DNA of 29,766 nt from XN24 sp047921395 (GTDB lineage: Bacteria > Pseudomonadota > Gammaproteobacteria > Steroidobacterales > XN24): NCBI GenBank assembly GCA_047921395.1, contig JBLRWH010000030.1, positions 1 through 29,766 of the forward strand, in the 5' to 3' direction. This document shows, piece after piece, positions 7,094 through 13,185 of this stretch (positions are counted from its first letter, which is position 1; each line of letters begins with the position of its first letter). Under the pieces are notes generated by a model. It was not told the DNA's origin and did not search any database. It was given only the letters and a program-made list of their open reading frames with translations. The translations under genes were made by a program, and so were the position numbers.

Positions 7094-7447
7094 ATGAACG
7101 ACTCAAGGGCACACGACACCCGTGGCGCCAGGCTCGCCTCGCTGGTGCTTTTTCTCACGACTGCCCTGCTCGTCACCGCCGGAACCGCGCACGCCGATTC
7201 CGGTTTCTATCTCGACGGCAGCATCGGCACTGCGCTGATCGAGCCCGAGGACGTCGATGCGGATTTCGACTTTGACGAGGACGATTTTGCAGCGAAGATT
7301 TTCGCCGGCTACAACATCGACGCCTACGGCGTGGGCGTGCGCTTCAGCCCGTGGTCCGCCGAAATCCGCGCCGAGTATGAATACCTCGACATCGAGGACA
7401 CGGACGAACTGTCGATGGTGTCAGCGGGAGTGGCCTGGACGTTCTGA
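7094..7447 (+). CDS. Small predicted outer-membrane beta-barrel protein, apparently shortened
   Basis: A 117-residue exported protein of unknown function. Residues 1-34 form a signal peptide (basic start, hydrophobic core LASLVLFLTTALLV, cleavage after TAHA). The mature part opens with SGFYLDGSIG and FAAKIFAGYNI, as in the first strands of OmpA-like or opacity-type barrels. It ends AEIRAEYEYLDIEDTDELSMVSAGVAWTF (split: AEIRAEYEYLDIED, then SMVSAGVAWTF), like the last strands of the same family, with the terminal Phe needed for barrel assembly. Family members usually have about 190-220 residues, so the middle strands appear to be missing between GYNID and AYGVG. The start at 7094 is preferred over an upstream ATG at 7052 because the signal peptide is then well formed. 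It converges on moaE. Family membership is inferred. Confidence 0.65.
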   Translation: MNDSRAHDTRGARLASLVLFLTTALLVTAGTAHADSGFYLDGSIGTALIEPEDVDADFDFDEDDFAAKIFAGYNIDAYGVGVRFSPWSAEIRAEYEYLDIEDTDELSMVSAGVAWTF

Positions 7448-7453
7448 GGCCCG

Positions 7454-7486
7454 GCTGAGGGCGCCGCAGCACTGACAGCCCTCAGC
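7454..7486. terminator. Stem-loop between convergent genes
   Basis: GCTGAGGGC (7454-7462) and GCCCTCAGC (7478-7486) are perfect 9-bp reverse complements with a 15-nt loop, in the 34-bp gap between the small barrel gene and moaE. The right arm overlaps the moaE stop codon. Neither side has a real T-run. It may end or protect both convergent transcripts, but it is not a textbook intrinsic terminator. Confidence 0.4.
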
Positions 7487-7982
7487 TCGCGGTTTCTTCT
7501 TCCTGGCGTCCTGCATGCCCATGTTCGTGATCATGCTCGTGGTCATGCCGGCCGTGACCGGCGGCGCGGCAGCGCTCGCAGTCCACCCAGGCGGACTCGC
7601 CCTCGATGTAGTGCTCTTTCTTCCAGATCGGCAGGCGCTGCTTGAGCTCGTCGATCACGTAGCGACAGGCCTTGAAGGCCTCGTCGCGATGGGGCGCGGC
7701 CGCCCCAACCCAGACCGCGAGCTCGCCGACTGCCAGGTCGCCGACGCGGTGCACGCAGGCGAGGCGCACGGGGCCGAAGCGTTCCTCAGCCTCGGCCAGG
7801 ATCCTGAGTCCCTCCGCTTTGGCGAGATCCTCATAGGCCTCGTAGTGCAACCCCGAGACCGCACGCCCCTGGTGATGATCGCGCACCCAGCCCTCGAAGG
7901 CGGTATAGCCGCCGCAACCGGAATCCATCAGGCCGCGCCGGAGCTCGTCCACGTCAACCCGCTCACCCGTGATCTCGAACAT
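7482..7982 (-). CDS. moaE: Molybdopterin synthase catalytic subunit, with His-rich C-terminal tail
   Basis: MoaE, with MoaD, inserts two sulfurs into cyclic pyranopterin monophosphate to make molybdopterin in the cytoplasm. The 166 residues show GWVRDHHQG (about 31-39), the EAYEDLA segment, HRVGDLAVGE, and the catalytic KQRLPIWKKEHY loop with Lys121/Lys122. The family core ends near SAWVDC. Beyond it lies a CERC motif (135-138) and a tail with seven His in 14 residues (143-156), which is unusual. ATG 7982 is chosen because GGAGGG lies 8 nt upstream. The ATG at 7988, which overlaps the moaD stop as TAATG, is only 2 nt from that site and would add two residues. It is the last gene of moaACDE. 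Confidence 0.94.
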   Translation of the reverse strand: MFEITGERVDVDELRRGLMDSGCGGYTAFEGWVRDHHQGRAVSGLHYEAYEDLAKAEGLRILAEAEERFGPVRLACVHRVGDLAVGELAVWVGAAAPHRDEAFKACRYVIDELKQRLPIWKKEHYIEGESAWVDCERCRAAGHGRHDHEHDHEHGHAGRQEEETAS

Positions 7983-7987
7983 GCGCA

Positions 7988-8227
7988 TTACCCTCCGGAA
8001 ACGGGCGGAATGAAGACCACGCGATCGCCGTCCGCCAGCTTCGCATCCCAGGTCGAAAACGCGTCGTTGACGGCCACCCTGAGGTGACGGCGCTCCGTCG
8101 CGAAGTCGTGGCGCGCGTCCAGTTCGGTCCAGAGCTGGGCCGGGGTCTGCGCAATGGTGCTGACGGCCTCGCCGTCCAGCCCGGCCCGCTCGCGCAGCCA
8201 TGCAAAATAACTGACCTGGATTTCCAT
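7988..8227 (-). CDS. moaD: Molybdopterin synthase sulfur carrier subunit
   Basis: MoaD is the ubiquitin-fold sulfur carrier of molybdopterin synthase. Its C-terminal Gly-Gly is adenylated, converted to a thiocarboxylate and delivered to MoaE. The 79-residue product has the usual length and starts MEIQVSYFAWLRERAG, with a core VAVNDAF, DGDRVVFIPPVSGG and the essential terminal GG. The start ATG (8227) overlaps the moaC stop by one base (TGATG), and its own TAA touches the first possible moaE ATG. Both overlaps point to translational coupling and near-equal production with MoaE. Confidence 0.94.
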   Translation of the reverse strand: MEIQVSYFAWLRERAGLDGEAVSTIAQTPAQLWTELDARHDFATERRHLRVAVNDAFSTWDAKLADGDRVVFIPPVSGG

Positions 8228-8712
8228 CAGCCCGCCGCCCGCCAGTCGCCGCTCTTGCCGCCCGTCTTCTCGATCAGCCTCGCATCGCGGATCACGATGC
8301 CCTTCGACAGCGACTTGCACATGTCGTACACCGTCAACGCGGCGACGCTGGCGCCCGTCAGCGCCTCCATCTCGACGCCCGTCTGGCCGTGCAGGCTCAC
8401 GCGGCAGTCGATCACCGCCTCGTCGCCGTCCATCGCGATCTCGATGCCGCAGTCCTCCAGCCCGAGCGGATGGCAGAACGGAATGAGCTCGTGCGTGCGC
8501 TTGGCCGCGAACACCCCCGCCACGATGGCCGTGTGGAATACCGGCCCCTTGGAAGTGGCGAAATCGTTCGCCGCAAATGCGCGCGCCGCCTCCGGCGGGA
8601 ACTTAACCGCCACGCGCGCATGCGCGGTCCGATGCGTGACGGCCTTGCCGCCGACGTCCACCATGCGCGGCCGGCCACGCTCATCGAGATGTGTGAGTTT
8701 GCCGTGAGACAC
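8227..8712 (-). CDS. moaC: Cyclic pyranopterin monophosphate synthase
   Basis: MoaC converts the MoaA product (3',8-cyclo-7,8-dihydro-GTP) into cyclic pyranopterin monophosphate. The 161-residue protein carries the family signatures MVDVGGKAVTHRTAHA near the N-terminus and HELIPFCHPLGLEDC in the middle, and ends with KSLSKGIVIRDARLIEKTGGKSG (catalytic lysines; motif split as KSLSKGIVIRD and ARLIEKTGGKSG). The start is a GTG (8712), 5 nt after the moaA stop and preceded by AGCAGG. It is the second gene of a tight moaACDE operon. moaB and other cofactor genes are absent. Confidence 0.95.
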   Translation of the reverse strand: MSHGKLTHLDERGRPRMVDVGGKAVTHRTAHARVAVKFPPEAARAFAANDFATSKGPVFHTAIVAGVFAAKRTHELIPFCHPLGLEDCGIEIAMDGDEAVIDCRVSLHGQTGVEMEALTGASVAALTVYDMCKSLSKGIVIRDARLIEKTGGKSGDWRAAG

Positions 8713-8717
8713 GCCTG

Positions 8718-9776
8718 CTACCCGCCGATGTAATACATCTCGATTTTTTCCAGCCGCACCTCGTGCCCGCTCTCGGCGCGCTGCTCGCTGTAGCGGTCGC
8801 CGCGATTGGTCCAGACCCGGTCGATCATCTGGCCGAGCTCGGTATCGTCAATGCCCGCCCGCATGGGATCGCGCAGGTCCGTACCCCGGGCCGCAAACAG
8901 GCAGGTGTACAAGCCACCGTCCGACGACAGCCGCGCGCGCGTGCAATCCCCGCAGAACGGCTGCGTCACGGAACTGATGAAGCCGATCTCGCCGGCCCCG
9001 TCCTCGAACTCCCAGCGCTCCGCGACCTCGCCGCGATAGCTGGCCTCGACTGGGCGAATCGCCCAGTGCTCCTTGATGCGCTCCACCAGCTCCGCCGACG
9101 GCACGAGTTCCTTTTCGTTCCACTTGTTCAGCGTGCCGACATCCATGTACTCGATGAAGCGCACGACCACGCCGCTGTGCCGGAAGCGCTCGAGGAGCGC
9201 GTAGATGCCGCGCTCGTTCAAGCCGCGTTGCACCACCGTGTTGATCTTCAGGGGCTTGAGGCCCGCCTCGATGGCGGCGTCGATGCCCTCGAGCACGCGC
9301 TCGGGTGTGCCGCGGCCTCCGCTCATGCGGCGAAAGGTGGCCTCGTCAAGCGCATCAAGACTGACCGTGACGCGATCGAGCCCCGCGCCCTTCAGCGCCG
9401 CCGCATGCTGCGCGAGCAGGATTCCATTGGTGGTCAGCGCCAGGTCCTCGACGCCGTCGATGAGGCTGAGCTCACCGATCAGGTCCACCAGCCCCGGGCG
9501 CAGCAAAGGCTCGCCGCCCGTCAGGCGCAGCTTCGTGACGCCACGCTCCACGAACAGGCGCGCGAGGCGCGAAATCTCGCTGAATGACAGCCGCTCGTCC
9601 GAATGCAGGAACTGGAAATCGCGATGGTACTGGTTTTCCGGCATGCAATAGGGGCAGCGGAAATTGCACCGGTCCATCACAGAGATGCGCAGATCTTTCA
9701 GCGGCCTGCCGCGACGATCGTCAAGGCTGCGAAGTCTCGACGATGTTTCACCCCGGCTGCTGTCTTTTGGATCCAT
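8718..9776 (-). CDS. moaA: GTP 3',8-cyclase (radical SAM)
   Basis: MoaA is a radical-SAM enzyme that rearranges GTP as the first step of molybdenum-cofactor synthesis. The 352 residues are slightly longer than usual because of a 25-residue polar N-terminal lead. The SAM cluster ligands are Cys37, Cys41 and Cys44 (CNFRCPYC). The second, GTP-binding cluster has Cys275, Cys278 and Cys292. LTGGEPLLR and the C-terminal GG (YYIGG), essential in this family, are both present. GGGGAG 6 nt before the ATG supports the start. It is the first gene of moaACDE. The 145-bp upstream gap contains a terminator for the gene behind it and no recognisable molybdenum-cofactor riboswitch. Confidence 0.96.
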   Translation of the reverse strand: MDPKDSSRGETSSRLRSLDDRRGRPLKDLRISVMDRCNFRCPYCMPENQYHRDFQFLHSDERLSFSEISRLARLFVERGVTKLRLTGGEPLLRPGLVDLIGELSLIDGVEDLALTTNGILLAQHAAALKGAGLDRVTVSLDALDEATFRRMSGGRGTPERVLEGIDAAIEAGLKPLKINTVVQRGLNERGIYALLERFRHSGVVVRFIEYMDVGTLNKWNEKELVPSAELVERIKEHWAIRPVEASYRGEVAERWEFEDGAGEIGFISSVTQPFCGDCTRARLSSDGGLYTCLFAARGTDLRDPMRAGIDDTELGQMIDRVWTNRGDRYSEQRAESGHEVRLEKIEMYYIGG

Positions 9777-9862
9777 TCGCCACTCCCCTCGCTGAATCTT
9801 AGTTAAGAATTATCTCATGGCCCACAACGGGGGTGCTACCCGATGAAGACTTTTGTGCTGTG

Positions 9863-9887
9863 AAAAGGGCGCCCGGTGGGCGCCCTT
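9863..9887 (-). terminator. Terminator of the mtrCAB-type operon
   Basis: AAGGGCGCCC (9865-9874) and GGGCGCCCTT (9878-9887) form a perfect 10-bp stem with a 3-nt loop. On the minus strand the right arm ends in TTTT (9866-9863). It follows the mtrB-type stop codon by about 34 nt and precedes moaA, so the conduit operon and the moa operon are probably separate units. Confidence 0.75.
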
Positions 9888-9921
9888 GTTGCACTGCGAA
9901 AACAAGGCTCCACGACCGCGA

Positions 9922-12063
9922 CTACTCGGCTTTTTCTTCCTTGATGAAGTTATACCGGAAGCCCAGCATCACCACGTGCACGTCGTAATCCAGCGTCTGG
10001 GACCCGAACGTCAGCACGTTGTTGATGGTCGCGGGACCGACACCGTCCTTGGACCAGTCATCCGCCGAGTACTCTTCCCAGCGCCAGCCGAGATTCAGGC
10101 TCCAGCGCGGGTTCAGGTGCCAGTCAGCGGCCAGCTCCGCACCCTTCAGGTTCGAGCGCAGCGCCGGGAAGGAATCGGCTGCCGAGTCCAGCGCGCTCTC
10201 GATCCGCGTCTTGCCGGTGGTATCGGCCTCCATCCAGTCAGCGCGCAGATCGAGCTTCCCGTCGAGCAGCCCGGGCCATTTGAACGTCAGGCCATGCACA
10301 TCGTGCTCATCCTCGGTGCGCCCCGCCCAGTTCGGCAACGCGGTGTTGGGCGCTGCAAAGCTCGCCGCCCCTACGGTCTCCGAATCGTAGGTGTCGCGAC
10401 TGAAGTACGCCGTCATGACCAGCGCCTTGAAGAGTTGGATGCTGGCCTCCGCACTGATCTGGTCATAATCGGAAGAAAGCAGCCCGACCTCACTTTCGTT
10501 GTAACGATCCTTCGCCCGCTCGTAACGCGCCGAGAGACTGAGGCGTGCCGCGGGTGAAAACTCCGCCTGGACCTGCGTAAGGTTCCGGTCGCGATCCGTC
10601 AGGTAATACTTGCGCAACAGCGGATTCTGCTCGCCGCCGGCGCCGATGCTCGGGATCCCCTGGTACGCGGAGGCATCACGCGATGCGCTTTCCGCCCGCA
10701 CGCTGAGGGCCAGCTCGCCGATCGGCCGGAATCGGAGTTGCCCCCAGTAGATGTCTTCGTCGGTACGATCCACGCTCTGGAAGTCGCGCTCCCGAACCTC
10801 TTGCCGCCAACCCGCGCTTCCCTGCAGCATGCGACTGAACCGATAGTCCGCCATGAACGACAGGTCGCGGTTCTCGAAGCTGTAGATCGGATTGACGAAA
10901 GCCGTTGTCTGGAAAGAATCCGCCTGCACCGTGGCCCATTCGTACTGGCCAGACGAGTTATCCCGCTCGTTGTAGCGATACTCGCCGGAAATACGCAGCC
11001 GGTCCGCCGGGCGCGCCGTCAGGCGCAGGTTCGCCGTCGTCGTGTCGACCTCGCCGTCGTACTCCTGCACGGGGAGCGCCTGCACCCCGATTGCCGGGTT
11101 GATTGTGTACCGCGTCAGCGCATCTTTCTGCTCCATGCGACCCTGCGCATAGCTCGCGTTCAGTGTCGTGTCCCAGGTCGAGAAGTGATACGCTCCCGAG
11201 AGTCTTCCCTGGTGATAAGTGTTGTCCGGCGCCATGGCCATGCGGCCCTGGTCGGCCCCATTGAACGGGTTATCCCAGGTCAGCGTGTTGTCCTTGTTGC
11301 TGAAGAACGAACCGTAGTACCCCAGCCGGACATTCCAGCCGGAACCGGTATACACGAGCCCCGCATCCACCTCGTTCATTTCGTAGTCCAGGGGCTTGGC
11401 CAGTTCCTGGGCGTTCCCCAGGAAACTGCCCCAGGTCAGGCCCCTGCCCTGCTTGGTCTGGCGCCTCCAGTCGGCTTCGTAGCGCAGCCGGTCGGATTGT
11501 ACGAACTCGAGTCCCAGGCCGACGGTCTTGCGATCCCAGCCGAGGGTGAGGTCCCGCAGGCTCGCATCCAGCCCAGCCAGTTCAGAAGTGAAGTTACCGC
11601 GGGTCCAACCGGTCGGGAGCGTGAGCCGGCTGCTGCCAAGCCCGTCGTAGACCGTGCGCCCGGAATCGTCCAGCCGCCTGGGCAGCTCATCCCATGACAG
11701 GTCCACCATCCAGTGGCCTTGTTTGCCGGCGCTCAGCTCGAGAGAGCGCGAGTCCAGCCCGAGGTCGCGGGCCCGCAGCGACACCGCGTAGCCACCCTCG
11801 GCCCGATAGACCAGGTCGGCATCCGCATTGACGTACGTGCCCTCCTCGTCGAGTCCCGTGTAGTCGCCGAAGCGCGCCGAATCATCCGAGACATTCAGCA
11901 CGGAGGCGCCGGCACTGCCCGTCACGCCCTGCTCGGGGAAAGGACAGAAGCGGCACGGCCATTGTTCAAAATCCGGCAACTCCTGTGCGAGTGCCGGACC
12001 CGTCGCAGTACCGCCCGCCAGCAGCGCCGCCATGATGATCTTAAGAGTACGGTTTCCGTTCAT
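9922..12063 (-). CDS. mtrB: MtrB/PioB-family outer-membrane porin of a decaheme conduit
   Basis: In Shewanella-type conduits this large barrel holds the periplasmic decaheme cytochrome and lets it touch the surface cytochrome. The 713-residue protein has a signal peptide (cleavage near ALAQ, residue 27) and, just after it, CRFC (Cys37/Cys40). This is the N-terminal CxxC typical of the MtrB family. The rest is a long series of alternating hydrophobic/polar strands with aromatic girdles, with no other cysteine pattern, as expected for about 26-28 strands. The final strand ends LGFRYNF but is followed by seven more residues (IKEEKAE), so the terminal-Phe assembly signal is not at the very end. 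It starts 19 nt after the decaheme gene upstream. The symbol is given by family and context; PioB, MtoB or DmsF would be the alternatives. Confidence 0.9.
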   Translation of the reverse strand: MNGNRTLKIIMAALLAGGTATGPALAQELPDFEQWPCRFCPFPEQGVTGSAGASVLNVSDDSARFGDYTGLDEEGTYVNADADLVYRAEGGYAVSLRARDLGLDSRSLELSAGKQGHWMVDLSWDELPRRLDDSGRTVYDGLGSSRLTLPTGWTRGNFTSELAGLDASLRDLTLGWDRKTVGLGLEFVQSDRLRYEADWRRQTKQGRGLTWGSFLGNAQELAKPLDYEMNEVDAGLVYTGSGWNVRLGYYGSFFSNKDNTLTWDNPFNGADQGRMAMAPDNTYHQGRLSGAYHFSTWDTTLNASYAQGRMEQKDALTRYTINPAIGVQALPVQEYDGEVDTTTANLRLTARPADRLRISGEYRYNERDNSSGQYEWATVQADSFQTTAFVNPIYSFENRDLSFMADYRFSRMLQGSAGWRQEVRERDFQSVDRTDEDIYWGQLRFRPIGELALSVRAESASRDASAYQGIPSIGAGGEQNPLLRKYYLTDRDRNLTQVQAEFSPAARLSLSARYERAKDRYNESEVGLLSSDYDQISAEASIQLFKALVMTAYFSRDTYDSETVGAASFAAPNTALPNWAGRTEDEHDVHGLTFKWPGLLDGKLDLRADWMEADTTGKTRIESALDSAADSFPALRSNLKGAELAADWHLNPRWSLNLGWRWEEYSADDWSKDGVGPATINNVLTFGSQTLDYDVHVVMLGFRYNFIKEEKAE

Positions 12064-12082
12064 CTCGGGTCTCCTGCGACGC

Positions 12083-13015
12083 TCAGCGCATCAACGCCTT
12101 GCCGGACGGGTGATTCGAGCCATGAACCTGCGTGTGGCAGTTCAGGCAGCTTCCGGCGAGCACGAACGGCGAGGCCGATCCGCCTGCGAGCGAACCGCTG
12201 TCGTAGGGCACGGACGGGTGACCGCTTGGCGTGTGACAGGACTGACACAGCAGCGGTGCGCGCCGGGTCAGCATGGACGGATGCACCGCACCGTGTGCTG
12301 CATGACAGATGCTGCAGTCATCGACCACCGGTGCATGCTCCCAAATCAGCGGGCCCCGCTTCTCCGTGTGGCAGCTGTAGCAGGTCTCGTTGAGTGTCGA
12401 GTGCGCGAGCAAAGACTCGTTCGCCGTGCCGTGCGGGTTGTGGCAATCGCTGCAACCGAGCTTACCCCGCCGCACCGGATGGGCCGAGGGCTTGAGAAAG
12501 TCGCTCTTGACGTTCGCGTGACAGGCGTAGCACGCATCCGGCTGAGTCCGCTTGTCGAGCATCGGATCGCTCGGCGTATGCAGGGTGTGGCAGTCGGCAC
12601 AAGCGACCGTATTGATATCGTGCGCGCTCCCGGCCCATTGCGCCCCGACATGTCCGGCATGGCAGTCCAGGCACACGCCGTTCTGCACCTCCACCGGCGT
12701 CCAGGCGTCTGAGCCGAAGTTATAGATCGGCGGGCGCGGATCGCCCCGCTTGACGCGCCCCGTATGCGCGCCACCCGGACCATGGCAGGCCTCGCATTGC
12801 AGCTGTCCTTCGCCAAACGGCGCGCGCGCGTCGTGTGGATTTCCGTGGGGCGTCTGGAAAATCCCCATCAGGGGCGGATCCCAGTCGCCATGGCAGCCGA
12901 GGCAGGTATCCGCACCTCGGCGACTGTAACTGGCCTCAGCATCCTGGGCCGCCGCGAAGTCGGCGAAGCCAAGCATCAACAAGGCGATCGAAACAACGCT
13001 CACTCTCAACAGCAT
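12083..13015 (-). CDS. mtrA: Periplasmic decaheme c-type cytochrome, MtrA/DmsE family
   Basis: Carries electrons across the periplasmic side of the outer membrane inside the MtrB-type barrel. The 310-residue precursor has a signal peptide (cleavage near FAAAQ, 20-24) and exactly ten CxxCH haem sites, starting at Cys38, 74, 115, 139, 162, 188, 212, 234, 257 and 290. Extra histidines between them can serve as distal ligands. Spacing and length match the MtrA/DmsE/PioA family. ATG 13015 is preferred because GAAGGGAAA lies just upstream and the signal peptide then starts directly. An ATG at 13054 would add 13 polar residues. It sits between the surface cytochrome and barrel genes. Sequence alone does not show whether the route serves metal, electrode, DMSO or iron-oxidising chemistry. 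Confidence 0.93.
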   Translation of the reverse strand: MLLRVSVVSIALLMLGFADFAAAQDAEASYSRRGADTCLGCHGDWDPPLMGIFQTPHGNPHDARAPFGEGQLQCEACHGPGGAHTGRVKRGDPRPPIYNFGSDAWTPVEVQNGVCLDCHAGHVGAQWAGSAHDINTVACADCHTLHTPSDPMLDKRTQPDACYACHANVKSDFLKPSAHPVRRGKLGCSDCHNPHGTANESLLAHSTLNETCYSCHTEKRGPLIWEHAPVVDDCSICHAAHGAVHPSMLTRRAPLLCQSCHTPSGHPSVPYDSGSLAGGSASPFVLAGSCLNCHTQVHGSNHPSGKALMR

Positions 13016-13080
13016 CTTGTTTCCCTTCCGGTGAAATCCGGCCGAGAACCGCATTGACGGTCCCTGGCTCTAACCAAATA

Positions 13081-13106
13081 CGGGGCCGGACTCACACCCG
13101 GCCCCG
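13081..13106 (-). promoter_or_regulatory. Stem-loop upstream of the mtrA-type gene
   Basis: CGGGGCCGG (13081-13089) and CCGGCCCCG (13098-13106) form a perfect 9-bp stem with an 8-nt loop in the 170-bp gap between the two cytochrome genes. On the transcribed strand it is followed by TATTTGGTT, only weakly U-rich. It could act as a partial terminator or an RNA-stability element. Confidence 0.5.
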
Positions 13107-13146
13107 CCCTGGAACTGCAGCGACCGGAGCAGAGGTCACGGAGTCC

Positions 13147-13176
13147 GGCCGGGAGGACCACGAGGACCTCCCGGCC
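13147..13176 (-). promoter_or_regulatory. Stem-loop just after the mtrC-type stop codon
   Basis: GGCCGGGAGG (13147-13156) and CCTCCCGGCC (13167-13176) form a 10-bp stem that can extend by two pairs across a mismatch to a 4-nt loop. It lies 9 nt after the stop codon of the surface cytochrome gene on the transcribed strand. No U-run follows. Such hairpins often block 3' exonucleases and set different mRNA levels for neighbouring genes. Confidence 0.55.
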
Positions 13177-13185
13177 TTGATCAGG

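Noticed and set aside
9777..9852. Molybdenum-cofactor riboswitch upstream of moaA
   Set aside because: The free leader is under 80 nt and shows no long pairing pattern of the Moco family. Only a good Shine-Dalgarno and weak -10-like hexamers are seen.
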